From positions 1 through 64,000 of the forward strand of contig NZ_LGKP01000004.1 in assembly GCF_001306135.1 (NCBI RefSeq): a DNA stretch of 64,000 bases. The letters run 5' to 3'. The translations under genes were made by a program, and so were the position numbers. The notes under the pieces are model-generated. The model had not been told where the DNA came from. It saw only the letters and a program-made list of their open reading frames with translations, and did not search any database. This document shows positions 1 to 10,239 of this stretch, piece after piece (positions within the stretch are counted from its first letter, which is position 1; every line of letters begins with the position of its first letter). Origin of the DNA: Herpetosiphon geysericola (GTDB lineage Bacteria > Chloroflexota > Chloroflexia > Chloroflexales > Herpetosiphonaceae).

Positions 1-560
1 GTCGACGTCGCGGTTGGCAATTCGGTCGCGGTCGCGGTTGGCACATCGGTCGACGTCGCCGTTGGCAATTCGGTCGCGGTCACAGTTGGCAATTCGGTCG
101 ACGTCGCCGTTGCGGTGTTGGTCGCGGTTGCGGTTGGCACATCGGTCGACGTCGCCGTTGGCAATTCGGTCGCGGTCACAGTTGGCAATTCGGTCGACGT
201 CGCCGTTGCGGTATTGGTCGCGGTTGCGGTTGGCAATTCGGTCGGCGTCGCCGTTGCGGTGTTGGTCGCGGTTGCGGTTGGCAATTCGGTCGGCGTCGCC
301 GTTGCGGTGTTGGTCGCGGTCGCGGTCGCGGTGGCTGTTGATTCAGCAATTGACGTTGCAGTGGCTGTTGGTTCGTCAGTTGCGGTTGCGGTCGCAGTTG
401 GCACATCGGTCGACGTCGCCGTTGCGGTTGGTTCGTCAGTGGCTGTTGATTCAGCAATTGGCGTTGCGGTTGCAGTATTGGTTAGGGTTGCAGTTGCGGT
501 TGCAGTATTGGTTAGGGTTACAGTTGCGGTTTTGGTTGGAGTTCTCGTGGGTGTACTTTC
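1..560 (-). repeat. Coding tandem repeat encoding Thr-Ala-Thr spacer
   Basis: This is the 3' part of the RCC1-type gene. Short units coding Thr-Ala-Thr, Asn-Thr-Ala and Pro-Thr recur imperfectly, with larger units of about 60-110 bases reused almost unchanged. Such low-complexity spacers change length easily by recombination. The opposite strand shows long valine-rich open frames that are only the mirror of these codons. Confidence 0.8.
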
Positions 561-1460
561 AATCGGCACACCTAATTGACCATAACCATTCTCACCCCAA
601 CACAAAATCCGCCTATCGCTCTTAATCGCACAGGTATGCATGGAACCAACACTAACGTACATAAAACTACCAGCCGGAACACGGATCGACGAGCCGAAGC
701 CCCAACACGAAACCTGTGACGTGTTGTAAACTCCACAGCTATGTGAATCACCAATACTCAGTTGGCTAAACGGCAGCTGGGGCACTTCGGGACTATTTTG
801 ATCTTGGCTATGGTTATTCCAACAGCTGATACTATTATCGACTGCCAGCGCACAAGAAGTACGATCTCCAACACTCAGATCACGATAGGTACCACTTGGC
901 AACGGTGGTGATGGATTCTCACTATCTTCACTACCCCAACAGACTAGTTCCTGAGCAGTATTAATTGCACAAGCATACAAAGTACCAACACTAATTTTGG
1001 TATACGCTCCTGCTGGGGCATTGAGTGCGCCATCTGTATTCCATCCCCAGCACTGCAAGCTTTGATCAGTTTTGATACCGCAGCTATGGGCTGCGCCCGA
1101 ATCAAGCGCGCTAAAGGTGCCTGTTGGTGCATTGGTTTGACCATGAGTATTCGATCCCCAACAGGCAAGAGTTTGGTCAGGATAGCGAATCGCACAACTG
1201 AAAGCACTGCCCGAACTAATCTCGCTATATGATCCAGATGGGGGTGTTGATTCATACGATTGATTAAATCCCCAGCACTGAATGGTTCTGGTTGTTTTAA
1301 TCGCACAGGTATGGATTGTCCCTGCACTTACCCGCTGATAGGTATCGACAAAGGGCGCGGCCATAACTTGAGGGGGTGACTTGGGAAACACCAGCACAAG
1401 CAGCACGAGGCCGATAATCCACCAAAGCAGAGCTGGCCGAAAACGTGATTGTTGACGCAT
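1..1460 (-). CDS. Secreted RCC1-repeat protein with Thr/Ala-rich tail (partial)
   Basis: The reading frame opens at ATG 1460 behind a strong GAGGAG ribosome site and stays open to base 1, so the C-terminus is missing (more than 486 residues). Residues about 9-25 are a hydrophobic signal or anchor. Residues about 45-300 hold seven RCC1-type propeller repeats, each with a Cys-Ala or Cys-Gly followed about ten residues later by Cys-Trp-Gly. The paired Cys in each blade suggests disulfide-stabilised extracellular blades. After residue 305 the chain becomes a Thr/Ala/Pro/Asn-rich spacer. RCC1-like propellers bind proteins or surfaces; the ligand is unknown. A cell-surface or secreted location is inferred from the signal and spacer. 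Confidence 0.85.
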   Translation of the reverse strand, partial: MRQQSRFRPALLWWIIGLVLLVLVFPKSPPQVMAAPFVDTYQRVSAGTIHTCAIKTTRTIQCWGFNQSYESTPPSGSYSEISSGSAFSCAIRYPDQTLACWGSNTHGQTNAPTGTFSALDSGAAHSCGIKTDQSLQCWGWNTDGALNAPAGAYTKISVGTLYACAINTAQELVCWGSEDSENPSPPLPSGTYRDLSVGDRTSCALAVDNSISCWNNHSQDQNSPEVPQLPFSQLSIGDSHSCGVYNTSQVSCWGFGSSIRVPAGSFMYVSVGSMHTCAIKSDRRILCWGENGYGQLGVPIESTPTRTPTKTATVTLTNTATATATLTNTATATPIAESTATDEPTATATSTDVPTATATATDEPTATATSIAESTATATATATNTATATPTELPTATATNTATATPTELPTATATNTATATSTELPTVTATELPTATSTDVPTATATNTATATSTELPTVTATELPTATSTDVPTATATELPTATS

Positions 1461-1697
1461 AAATTCTCCTCGCAGGACAGCATTGATCACAGCACATAGG
1501 CTAAGCTAACCGTAACAGCAAACCTGCTACGGCATCGACCCAAACCAGAGCTTCATGATTTGGTTGGGAAATAGCAAATTCTCTCGAAGAATAGGCTTAT
1601 TATATGCGAGGATTATGCCAAATCAAGTACCAAAAGTACTTTTCAGCAGGGTCATTGATCAGAATGATGTGCCCACGTTCACCGCTCACAAACATAA

Positions 1698-1733
1698 ATC
1701 CAGCCCGCGTTGCTCCTACAACCCGGGCTGGAT
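1698..1733 (-). terminator. Hairpin downstream of the GH16 gene
   Basis: A 10-bp perfect inverted repeat (ATCCAGCCCG / CGGGCTGGAT) with a 16-base loop lies 24 bases past the stop of the minus-strand GH16 gene. The T-run after it is weak, so termination is likely but not certain. The rest of 1461-1756 shows nothing else I can name beyond a 6-bp dyad at 1624-1640. Confidence 0.55.
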
Positions 1734-1756
1734 GAAACGAAACCATGTGCGCCAAC

Positions 1757-3106
1757 TTAGCGTTGATAGACCCGCACCCAATCAACATACATGCGTTGCG
1801 GAAAAACGCTGCTTACTGGTGGGTCAAGCGGCCAATCGCCTCCAACCGCAATATTGAGCAAAATATAGAATGGCTGATGGAATTCGGTTTTACCGCTGCC
1901 AGTAATTGGCAAGACCAGCGGCTGGCCATTATCGTTCCGCAACAATGGCTGACCATCAATCGTCCAGCGAATTTGCTGCGCATCCCATTCAACCCCAAAT
2001 ACGTGATAGGCATCTGCATAGCTGCCGCTGGGCAGATTTTTGGCTTGCGCGCCATCGTTGCGGTCGCCATTTTCCGCCCACCACATATAGCCATGGGTGC
2101 GATTATCACCACATTCGCTGCCACATTGGCTGCCGCCCACCAATTCCATAATATCGATCTCGCCAGAAGCTGGCCAATTGCCTTGATTGCCCATCATCCA
2201 GAAGGCTGGCCAAATGCCATTACCATACGGCAAGCGCATGCGGGCTTCAATGCGGCCATATTGCCATGAACGTTTGCCTTGGGTCACCAAGCGCGCCGAG
2301 GTATATTGGCACTTGCCATACCAGCAGTTGTAATTGGCGGGATTTTCCTTGCGCGCTTCGATGAGCAGGGCCTTGCCATCTTCGGCAGTGGCATCTTGAG
2401 TGATACTCACATTTTGGCCATTGGTGTAATATTGGCGCTCGTTATTGCCGCCCCCATCGCCATTGACAATATAACGCCAATTGCTTTGATCAATCGTCGG
2501 CTGGTTAAATTCATCGCTCCAAACTAAGTTCCAATTGCCAGTTTGGGTTGGAGTTGGCGTGCGTGTTGGGGTAAGGGTTGGGCCTGGAGTGCGAGTTGGG
2601 GTTGGATTCGCCACCGTGCCATAGACCTCAAGCTCCCACAGCGAGTAGCCCCATGGCGTGCCTCGCGTAGTTGCATAAACCCGCAAATAACGCCCGCTAC
2701 CAGTAACATTCAATTCGTCGTTGTTGCCATCACCAGTCATCGTGCTATAGATCGTCGTCCAATTTGTGGCATTGGTTGACACTTCGAGCCGATAGGCTTT
2801 GGCGTAGGCAGCTTCCCATTTGAGCAGCACCCGATTAAGATTATAGGTCGCGCCAAGATCGATCCGCAACCATTCAACCGAGGTTTCGGCGCTGGCCCAA
2901 CGCGTTGCAGCATTGCCATCAACTGCTTTGCTCGCTTCAAAGCCAGCACCTTCAATCGATGAAGCAAGTGCAGGCCGCCCAAACGCCAGATTCACCCCTG
3001 TTTGGGCTTGAATCGAACGCGGCAGCCCAAGCAGCCCAAATAGCCCAAACACACCAAGCAGCAGCAAGATTCGCAGCTGAAATACCGGTTTAGTACGCTT
3101 CATCAT
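1757..3106 (-). CDS. Secreted GH16 beta-glucanase (laminarinase-type) with F5/8C domain
   Basis: The 449-residue protein should hydrolyse beta-1,3 or mixed-linkage glucans outside the cell. It has a signal peptide (residues 1 to about 35), an F5/8 type C (discoidin, CBM32-like) domain (about 36-167), a Pro/Thr spacer (about 168-191) and a GH16 catalytic domain to the end. The catalytic signature GEIDIME, carrying the nucleophile and acid/base Glu, sits near residue 315-322. I start at ATG 3106, nine bases after AGGAG; an in-frame TTG at 3112 is too close to that site. The F5/8C module closely resembles the one in the chitinase at 18009-19646. Substrate choice within GH16 is not settled. Confidence 0.9.
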   Translation of the reverse strand: MMKRTKPVFQLRILLLLGVFGLFGLLGLPRSIQAQTGVNLAFGRPALASSIEGAGFEASKAVDGNAATRWASAETSVEWLRIDLGATYNLNRVLLKWEAAYAKAYRLEVSTNATNWTTIYSTMTGDGNNDELNVTGSGRYLRVYATTRGTPWGYSLWELEVYGTVANPTPTRTPGPTLTPTRTPTPTQTGNWNLVWSDEFNQPTIDQSNWRYIVNGDGGGNNERQYYTNGQNVSITQDATAEDGKALLIEARKENPANYNCWYGKCQYTSARLVTQGKRSWQYGRIEARMRLPYGNGIWPAFWMMGNQGNWPASGEIDIMELVGGSQCGSECGDNRTHGYMWWAENGDRNDGAQAKNLPSGSYADAYHVFGVEWDAQQIRWTIDGQPLLRNDNGQPLVLPITGSGKTEFHQPFYILLNIAVGGDWPLDPPVSSVFPQRMYVDWVRVYQR

Positions 3107-3121
3107 CAACAAGCACTCCTA

Positions 3122-3139
3122 AAATTACTTAATTAAGTA
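3122..3139 (-). promoter_or_regulatory. Putative operator upstream of the GH16 gene
   Basis: A perfect 14-bp palindrome TACTTAATTAAGTA (3126-3139) lies between a plausible -10 (TATACT on the minus strand, about 3145-3150) and the GH16 start. The 12-mer ATTAAGTAATTT (minus strand, 3122-3133) recurs at 19700-19711 upstream of the chitinase gene, also downstream of a plausible -10. A repressor site shared by the two secreted glycan hydrolases is inferred. Confidence 0.45.
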
Positions 3140-3314
3140 TTAAGAGTATAAAGCGAAAGCGCCGAGCACAACTGGGGTAATTACAGGGGTAAAACTGGGG
3201 CAAATTAAATTTACGCCACTGCTTGACAGGCTTGCTATAGTGATGGGCTAGGGAGAAATGTGTTTGCTGGTGATCGTAACCTAGCGCGAGTTAACTAGCA
3301 AGGAGAGTGTCTTA

Positions 3315-6300
3315 ATGAATCGTGATCAACTGTTGGCCGAGTTCGAGCAATTAAGCTATAGCCAACGAATTAAACGCATGGTTGGATTGGGCCAACAAGC
3401 AGCCAACGATCCCCAAAGCGCCCAATTAATCGAGCAATTAGCCCAAAGTAGCAGCATTTACCAACGGCGTTTGGCCTTGTGGAGTTGCTACGGCAGCCAC
3501 GATAGCAGCTTGATTCGGCGCTTTATCAGCGATCCCGCCCAATCGTTAATTCGCTTAGCACTTGCTTTAATCGCTGTGTATGGCAATGATCCTGATGTAG
3601 CAGCCAGCTTGGGCCAATTAGCTGCGCCATTTTGGCGCAAAGCGCTCAAATTATTGGCTAAACAAGGTCGATTTAATTTAATTGATGATTTTTTGGCAAC
3701 CCTAGAGCCACAACAGCTGCAACCTTATCAATTATTCGGCTCAGAACAGTATTACAACCAGCATCAACAAAGCATTATCCATCAACTTGCACCAGCAGAC
3801 TGGAGCCACTTTGCGCGTTTCAAGCCACGCGAATGTGCCGAGGCAGTTCAGCAGATTTTGCAAAATGAAGCCCTGAATATTACCCATAAGTTAAGTATTT
3901 TCAACCGAGCCATTCCCGATCTGGTAACCTATGATCCCGATCGGGCGCTCGCTCTGCTCCAAACAGCGCTTGAGCAAAAAATCGCGCTCCAATGGTTGGA
4001 GTTGCAAGCTATTGCCAATCAGCGGCCCAAAGCTATTGCCAATTTAATGATTCAGCAGCAACAAGCAGCCTCGATTAACTGGGGCAACTTGCTCAGCAAA
4101 TTGGATTTGGCTCAGGTTTTACAGTTGGCTGAACTCAATTTGCTACCGCGACCAAGCCTATGGTTGCAAAAAATCCCCAGCGCCTATCGCTCAGCTGTGT
4201 ACGCCGCTCATCATCGCGAATGGTACAACGAGCAGTTGATGCTCGCCGATGATGCTATTTGGCAAGCGCTGCCAAGCAACGAACGCCAGTATGAGGCACG
4301 GCGGATTCAGCAACTGCCAAACACCGCTGCAAATCTGCAGTTGAAAATTCGCTATGCAGCCTATTTGCCATGGGATGAAGCATGGGCAGCGTTGCAACCA
4401 GCACTCAAACATAACGAGGCCGAATTGCGCGGCGAAGCACTTGCTTCGTTAATCAAAATTGTGCGCTATCAGCCAGAATATGCCCAAACCAGCTTGGATT
4501 TAGTCCATGATCGGCGCAACGAACAAGATCCCGTCCGCGTTAAGCTGCTGTCGGCGTTAAGCGAACTGCCTGCGCGACGGTGGCAAGCAGAGCATCTTGC
4601 CAGCATCGAGCAAGTTATTCGTAGCAGCCTCAATGCCCGCGATTGCTCCGATACAAGCATTCGCTTATTACAACGCTGGCTGAGCAAATTGCTCGAAGTG
4701 CATCCCCAAGCGAGCATCGAATTAATTAGCCAGATTAGCCGCGAACGGGGCCAGCTCTTTGTGCAACGCCATGGCCGCGAACTCAACGCCAGCGAGGCTC
4801 AAGCCTTAGCGGCGGCACTCTTGCCAATTATGCAATCATGGCAGCGCCGCCAGCAAGCAGAAGATATTTTAAGCATCATCAATTTTGTTGGCCATGCAAT
4901 CAAGGATGTACCCGAATTGTTGGCAATGCTTGAGCAAATCGCCAATGATACGATTGATTGGGCTGCTATGCGTGCCGTTTATGTGCTGCATCGTTATGCC
5001 CGTTCAACGTTTAACCAAGTTGTGCCGCGCATTTTGGCCAACGATCGCAGCTGGATTACCCAACCGCTGATCGTGAATTTTGTGCATACCAAACGCCAAG
5101 ATTTGCTGACCCCATTTTTGCCTGCCCAACGCTACAAAGGTAAATTTAGCACTGGCGATGCAGGCTATATTTTGCCCATTCAGCGCGGCTTTGAGCGCTG
5201 GACAACCAGCCAGCAACAAATTTTTGCCGAAGCAGTCATTACCCAAACCGAGCAAGAAGACTTACAACACCAATATTTAATCGAATATGCGCAGCGTTTA
5301 GCCTACCTTAGCGAGGTTGCACCAACCCGCCTGATTGAATTGGCCCAGCTTAACGCCCCCATTGAGGTGCTGCGCGATAAAGCCCTTGAGGCATTAAGCC
5401 GCCGCGAAACTGGCGATGGCGTGCCAACCCTGCTCGAAGCCTTGGACGATGGCCGTGCCCGCGTGGCGATTTATGCCTTGCGCCGAGTTTTATTGCGAAT
5501 GCCAACGAGCCAAGCTTTGGCAATTTTGCGTAGTGTGCCAAGCAATAAAATAACTGTCGCCAAAGAAACCATCCGCTTAATCGGCGATCTCAAGAATCGG
5601 GATGCCTACCAAGAATTGTTGCGTTGGAACGAGCGTGAGTTACATCGCGATGTGCGGATTGCCCTCGTCCATGCGCTCAACAACTACCTTGATCAACCAG
5701 AAACCTGGCAGATCTTTGAACGCTTGCTGAGCCATGAAGAAACAACGGTGGTCAAGAGCCTCACCACACTTTCGCTCGCAGGCCAGCCGCTCAGTATGCA
5801 CGAACGACTGTTCCGATTATTGGCAGCACTGATCGAACATCCTCAGCTTGAAGTTCGCGAAGAAGCGGTTGGCCGCTGTTTCTTCTTTTACGGCACCGAC
5901 CGCCAACGAATTTTGGTTGAACCATTGACCAAAGCGCTGACTTCAGGGATTGCACAGCTCCGCCATTCAGCGATTAAGTCGCTGATTAATATGTATGCAA
6001 TTAAGGATTCAGCAGTTATTGTTGGAATTGTGCGCGAGCATTTGGCAAATCGGGCGGTTATCTACGAACTGATTAGCACGCTTGATCGCCAAGTGAGTTC
6101 ATTTGAAGAATATCACCCAGTCGGCCATGCGATTATCAAGGAATTAGCTCGCGACCGCTTTACGACCCATCTGCAAATTCGCTTGGCGGGCCATTGCTAC
6201 ACTGAACAAGCATGGTTTGATTTCGTTCAGCAGTTGCAGCACCAAGGCTTGCTCAATATTAATAACTTTCGGGCGGTCTTAGAAGTCGTTGAATCGGTTG

Positions 6301-6539
6301 CTAATCGGCGTTGGCTAGCTCAGCCAGCGCAACTCGAAAGCTTGTTCTATCAATCCAACGCTGCTTATTTACGCCGGATTGGCCTCGCCGCCTTTGGCTT
6401 CAAAACCAAACGCCTGGGCTGGCATCCCGCCGATTATCAACGCCTCGCCGAATATCAGGCCGACCCCGATGAGTTGGTTGCAGTCCCAGCCCAATTTATC
6501 TTTCCGCCGCACGTTGAAACCATTGATATCCCCCAATAG
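3315..6539 (+). CDS. Large HEAT-repeat protein
   Basis: A 1074-residue protein with no signal peptide or membrane segment, so probably cytoplasmic. It is almost wholly alpha-helical, rich in Leu, Ala, Gln and Arg. From about residue 690 to 930 it contains recognisable HEAT/PBS-lyase-like repeats (for example segments reading EVLRDKALEAL and ARVAIYALRRVL). Such solenoids are protein-protein scaffolds; no catalytic motif is visible. The start follows AAGGAGAG at normal spacing. A hairpin and a small gene follow on the same strand. The partner and pathway are unknown. Confidence 0.75.
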   Translation: MNRDQLLAEFEQLSYSQRIKRMVGLGQQAANDPQSAQLIEQLAQSSSIYQRRLALWSCYGSHDSSLIRRFISDPAQSLIRLALALIAVYGNDPDVAASLGQLAAPFWRKALKLLAKQGRFNLIDDFLATLEPQQLQPYQLFGSEQYYNQHQQSIIHQLAPADWSHFARFKPRECAEAVQQILQNEALNITHKLSIFNRAIPDLVTYDPDRALALLQTALEQKIALQWLELQAIANQRPKAIANLMIQQQQAASINWGNLLSKLDLAQVLQLAELNLLPRPSLWLQKIPSAYRSAVYAAHHREWYNEQLMLADDAIWQALPSNERQYEARRIQQLPNTAANLQLKIRYAAYLPWDEAWAALQPALKHNEAELRGEALASLIKIVRYQPEYAQTSLDLVHDRRNEQDPVRVKLLSALSELPARRWQAEHLASIEQVIRSSLNARDCSDTSIRLLQRWLSKLLEVHPQASIELISQISRERGQLFVQRHGRELNASEAQALAAALLPIMQSWQRRQQAEDILSIINFVGHAIKDVPELLAMLEQIANDTIDWAAMRAVYVLHRYARSTFNQVVPRILANDRSWITQPLIVNFVHTKRQDLLTPFLPAQRYKGKFSTGDAGYILPIQRGFERWTTSQQQIFAEAVITQTEQEDLQHQYLIEYAQRLAYLSEVAPTRLIELAQLNAPIEVLRDKALEALSRRETGDGVPTLLEALDDGRARVAIYALRRVLLRMPTSQALAILRSVPSNKITVAKETIRLIGDLKNRDAYQELLRWNERELHRDVRIALVHALNNYLDQPETWQIFERLLSHEETTVVKSLTTLSLAGQPLSMHERLFRLLAALIEHPQLEVREEAVGRCFFFYGTDRQRILVEPLTKALTSGIAQLRHSAIKSLINMYAIKDSAVIVGIVREHLANRAVIYELISTLDRQVSSFEEYHPVGHAIIKELARDRFTTHLQIRLAGHCYTEQAWFDFVQQLQHQGLLNINNFRAVLEVVESVANRRWLAQPAQLESLFYQSNAAYLRRIGLAAFGFKTKRLGWHPADYQRLAEYQADPDELVAVPAQFIFPPHVETIDIPQ

Positions 6540-6552
6540 CAACCTCGCTGAA

Positions 6553-6587
6553 CCATGGCTCTCTCCAACGTTGGCAGAGAGCCATGG
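6553..6587 (+). other. Perfect 12-bp inverted repeat hairpin
   Basis: Arms CCATGGCTCTCT and AGAGAGCCATGG enclose an 11-base loop whose first ten bases, CCAACGTTGG, are themselves palindromic. It lies 14 bases after the HEAT gene stop and just ahead of the ribosome site of the next gene. There is no T-run, so it is more likely an mRNA-stability or translation-control hairpin, or a mobile palindrome, than a plain terminator. Confidence 0.6.
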
Positions 6588-6607
6588 CCATCCAAGGAGA
6601 TCAAGCC

Positions 6608-7117
6608 ATGGCGCGCAGCTATCAGTATTGTGGCCCTATCGAACTGAGCCACATGCCCGATCCATTGCCAAGCCGCAGCCAAATTTGCCAGCGGGCTGAT
6701 GCGGAGGCATGGATTGCAGCGCAGCGGCTCGGCTCAGCCAAACATCAGCAACTCACTGCAACCTTTATCATCGATCAAGCGCTGCAGCTGTGGCTTGCTG
6801 ATCAACGCTCTGAGCATGTAGTTTGTGCTCGTGGCGCTGCGGTGCTGGCCGCTGGCGAGATTAGCTTTGAGCTGGAAGCAAACCGCCTCAGCCGCTGTGA
6901 ATTAACCAATCAATCGACTGGCTATTGCCCCGAGCCAGCTTCGTGGGCTGTCGTTCAGCAGGTGCTCGATTCAATCGGCCTGTCACATGATGGCGCTTGG
7001 GCAACCAGCTATGAGTTTCGGTGCTGCCCAGCGTGTACTATGCTCAACTTAATCAAAGAGGGCTGGTTTTTCTGTGCTGTTTGCGAGCACGAGTTGCCAC
7101 GCCAATGGAATTGCTGA
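6608..7117 (+). CDS. Hypothetical protein with C-terminal Cys pairs
   Basis: The 169-residue protein is not recognised. I start at ATG 6608 because AAGGAG lies eight bases upstream; an earlier in-frame ATG at 6584 falls inside the hairpin. The C-terminal 35 residues hold CCPAC and, 13 residues on, CAVC, a spacing that could form a zinc ribbon. Other Cys residues occur near the N-terminus. There is no signal peptide or membrane helix. The gene lies 68 bases after the HEAT-repeat gene and may be co-transcribed with it. It ends 14 bases from the convergent hsdR gene. Confidence 0.6.
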   Translation: MARSYQYCGPIELSHMPDPLPSRSQICQRADAEAWIAAQRLGSAKHQQLTATFIIDQALQLWLADQRSEHVVCARGAAVLAAGEISFELEANRLSRCELTNQSTGYCPEPASWAVVQQVLDSIGLSHDGAWATSYEFRCCPACTMLNLIKEGWFFCAVCEHELPRQWNC

Positions 7118-7131
7118 GCATTAAGCACTCA

Positions 7132-10100
7132 CTAAATCTGGCCACCAATCTCTTTGAATTTTTCAACAAAGGCTGAGATTTTTTGAAAAACCCGCTGCTT
7201 TTTGAGCTTGTATTGTGGGTTGAGCGGACTCATCGGGGGCAAGGTTGCATTCAGTTCGGTGCCGTTTTCGCTGGCATATTCGCGGCGCAACGAGGCTAGG
7301 ATATAGCGCTTGGCCGCAGCTTCATTCAGGCCTTCTGAATGAATGAGTTCTGCTGCTTCGCGGGCTTGCTCCGCCTGGGCAAAGGTAAAAAACGCTTCAA
7401 TAATTGTGGCTTTATCTGCAATCGCGTCAAGGTTGGTCTGGTTGATAAAATCCACAATCAGGCTTTCTTTGGCGCGGTTGTTCAGGCTGGCCCGAATCGA
7501 GCGCCGCACTTCGTCGATGAGCTGGCCTTTGGTTTTGTGCTTGGTATTTTGCTCGAAAATCAGTTCTAGGATGTAATCAAGGTTAATTTCCTGCGATTTG
7601 AGCAAATCGACCTCAAACACGACATCATCCCAATCAATGCTCGATTCTGCTGTTTCGGCGGCGGATTTTTCGCGGCGCAGCCAATCGCGAATGTCGTTAT
7701 AGGTCGAGCGGTAATCCTGAATCGTGCGTTCGCTGGGAATATGGATGGTTTGTAGCTCTGCAAGGCTTGCATCAGTTAAATAGTGCTCGTTCTTGAAGGC
7801 TTCGAGCGCCTGCGGATCAGTTTGATCAATCAGTTGCAAGGCCTTGAGGCTGGCAAATTCATCGTAGTTTTGCAGCACGTTCTCGACCCGCAAATACTCG
7901 CCAAACAGTTTTGCAAAATCCTTTTTGTCTTTTTCGCGCACAATTGCATCTGGCTCAGGAAAGCGCTGTTCTAGCTCGCTAACCACGGCAATAAAGCCGC
8001 GCCGCGCTTCACCAGTAATCAAATCGGTGAAGCCTTGCATATATTCGCTGTAGCTTTTTTCAAGCACCACGTTTTTGGTGTTTTTATCGCCAAACAGGGT
8101 AATTGCATCAATCGTTGCTTGCTCAAGATCGCGAAAGGTGACGATGTTGCCAAAGGTTTTGGTGGCATCGTAGATGCGATTGGTGCGCGAATAGGCTTGC
8201 ATCAAGCCGTGATAGCGCAGATTTTTATCCACAAACAGGGTGTTGAGCGTTGGCGCATCAAAACCAGTGAGAAACATTCCCACCACAATCAGCAGGTCGA
8301 TGTCTCTGGCAATCACGCGCTTGGCAAGGTCGCGGTAGTAGTTTTGGAAGCCGTTGCTATCGACGCTGAAGTTGGTTTTGAACAAGCTATTGTAGTCGGC
8401 AATCGCGGCGCTTAAAAACTCTTTGGCGCTCAGATCCATGGCCGAAACATCAAAGCTTTCGTCGCGAATTTCGCCAACTGCATCTTGCTCTTCGTTGGCG
8501 GCGAAGGAGAAGATGGTTGCAATCTTCAGCGGCTTTTTTGTATATTCAGGCTCGTTTTGGAGCTTGCTCAACGTGTGGTAGTAGGCTTTGGCGGCCTCGA
8601 TGCTGCTGACGGCAAACATGGCATTAAAGCCTTTGCTGCCCGCTTGCAGCCGATGGGTTTTTTGACGAAAAATGTTCAGCAGATAACGCGAGATTTCGCG
8701 AATTCGCGCTGGGTGCAGCATTGCCTGTTTATATTCAGCAGCGCTGAGTTTTTGCTCGTCGGTTTCACTTTCGAGCGCCGCAAATTGGGGCCGCACGTCG
8801 TTATAATCGACCTTGAACTTGAGTACCTTTTCATCGCGAATCGCATCGGTAATCACATAGGCATGCAATTCGCGGCCAAAAACGCTGGCGGTGGTGTCGG
8901 CGCCAAGGGCATTTTTCGGGAAAATCGGCGTGCCAGTAAAGCCAAATTGGTAGAATTTTTTGAATTTCTGCTTGAGGTTTTTCTGGGCTTCACCAAATTG
9001 GCTGCGATGACATTCATCAAAAATAAATACAACTTGTTTGTGATAAATCGCCAAATCGCTTTCAGTGCGCATCAGGTTGTTGAGTTTCTGAATCGTGGTG
9101 ACGATGATTTTGTTGTCGTCTTGGGCGAGATTGCGCTTAAGTCCGGCGGTGCTGTCGGAGCCGTTGACGCTATCGGGCGAAAAGCGCTGGTATTCTTTCA
9201 TGGTTTGGTAATCAAGGTCTTTGCGATCGACCACGAAAAACACTTTATCAATAAACGGCAGTTCAGTTGCCAAGCGCGCAGCTTTAAAACTGGTCAGGGT
9301 TTTGCCCGATCCAGTCGTATGCCAGATGAAGCCGCCGCTTTCGGTATTGCTCCATGTTTTGGCCTGATACGAGCTGTTGATTTTGCGCAAAATGCGTTCG
9401 GTAGCGGCAATTTGATAGGGTCGCATAATCAGCAGGGTGTTGCTCACATCAAATACTGCATAGTTCAACACAATATTCAACAGGGTATTTTTCTGGAAGA
9501 AGGTGGCGGTAAAATCTTTGAGGTCTTTGATGGGGCTGTTATCTGCTTGCGCCCAATTCATGGTAAAATCGAAGCTGTTTTTGTTGCGGCTCACGGTATT
9601 GGCAAAGTAGCGGGTGTCGGTGCCGTTGGATATAACGAATACTTGCAAATATTTGAATAACGAGTGCTCGCTATTGAAGCTTTCTTTGCTATAACGATGG
9701 ATTTGGTTGAAGGCTTCGCGAATTGCAACACCACGTTTTTTCAGCTCGACTTGCACCAACGGCAAGCCATTGACCAAAATCGTCACATCGTAGCGATTGG
9801 CATGGCTGCCAGTTTGTTCAAATTGCTTGATCACTTGGACTTTATTGCGGGCAATCGTCTGTTTATCGAGCAAATAAATATTTTGAATGTGGCCATCGTC
9901 AAAGACGAAGTCGTGAATATAATCATCGTGAATTTTGCGCGTTTTTTCAATAATGCCGTCGCTTGGTTTATCCAGATATGTTTCGACAAAGCGTAGCCAC
10001 TCGCCAGCAGAAAACTCCACGTTGTTCAGGCTTTGCAGTTGCTCACGCACATTGGCCAACAGCGCTTGCTGGGTGTTTAATCCAGCCACGTATTCATAGC

Positions 10101-10239
10101 CCTGCGCTTGCAAATCCTTAATAAATTCGCGTTCCAAGCCAGCTTCGCTTTGGTAGCCCTCAGCCAGCCGCAACTGCTTGGTATAGTGATCGAGCACAAT
10201 AAAATTGTTTGATTCGGCAATTGTTGTGTAATCGGTCAT
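7132..10239 (-). CDS. hsdR: Type I restriction enzyme R subunit (HsdR)
   Basis: The 1035-residue ATP-dependent translocase and endonuclease subunit works with HsdM2HsdS to cleave unmodified DNA. The N-terminal nuclease domain shows the PD-(D/E)xK residues (D151, then E165 and K167). The Walker A motif TTGSGKT lies at about 308-314 and a DECH box at 408-411, followed by the second helicase domain and a helical C-terminus. I start at ATG 10239 behind AAAGGA; the upstream in-frame 45 codons run through repeat DNA and are not protein-like. Unusually, 436 bases of repeat mosaic separate it from hsdS, so it probably has its own promoter or is read through. Confidence 0.95.
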   Translation of the reverse strand: MTDYTTIAESNNFIVLDHYTKQLRLAEGYQSEAGLEREFIKDLQAQGYEYVAGLNTQQALLANVREQLQSLNNVEFSAGEWLRFVETYLDKPSDGIIEKTRKIHDDYIHDFVFDDGHIQNIYLLDKQTIARNKVQVIKQFEQTGSHANRYDVTILVNGLPLVQVELKKRGVAIREAFNQIHRYSKESFNSEHSLFKYLQVFVISNGTDTRYFANTVSRNKNSFDFTMNWAQADNSPIKDLKDFTATFFQKNTLLNIVLNYAVFDVSNTLLIMRPYQIAATERILRKINSSYQAKTWSNTESGGFIWHTTGSGKTLTSFKAARLATELPFIDKVFFVVDRKDLDYQTMKEYQRFSPDSVNGSDSTAGLKRNLAQDDNKIIVTTIQKLNNLMRTESDLAIYHKQVVFIFDECHRSQFGEAQKNLKQKFKKFYQFGFTGTPIFPKNALGADTTASVFGRELHAYVITDAIRDEKVLKFKVDYNDVRPQFAALESETDEQKLSAAEYKQAMLHPARIREISRYLLNIFRQKTHRLQAGSKGFNAMFAVSSIEAAKAYYHTLSKLQNEPEYTKKPLKIATIFSFAANEEQDAVGEIRDESFDVSAMDLSAKEFLSAAIADYNSLFKTNFSVDSNGFQNYYRDLAKRVIARDIDLLIVVGMFLTGFDAPTLNTLFVDKNLRYHGLMQAYSRTNRIYDATKTFGNIVTFRDLEQATIDAITLFGDKNTKNVVLEKSYSEYMQGFTDLITGEARRGFIAVVSELEQRFPEPDAIVREKDKKDFAKLFGEYLRVENVLQNYDEFASLKALQLIDQTDPQALEAFKNEHYLTDASLAELQTIHIPSERTIQDYRSTYNDIRDWLRREKSAAETAESSIDWDDVVFEVDLLKSQEINLDYILELIFEQNTKHKTKGQLIDEVRRSIRASLNNRAKESLIVDFINQTNLDAIADKATIIEAFFTFAQAEQAREAAELIHSEGLNEAAAKRYILASLRREYASENGTELNATLPPMSPLNPQYKLKKQRVFQKISAFVEKFKEIGGQI

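Noticed and set aside
115-579. Valine-rich open frames on the plus strand at the left edge
   Set aside because: They are the complement of the Thr-Ala-Thr spacer codons of the RCC1-type gene.
8485-9660. A 391-codon open frame antisense to hsdR
   Set aside because: It is the mirror of a well-supported gene with intact helicase motifs; its own translation shows no domain and no ribosome site.
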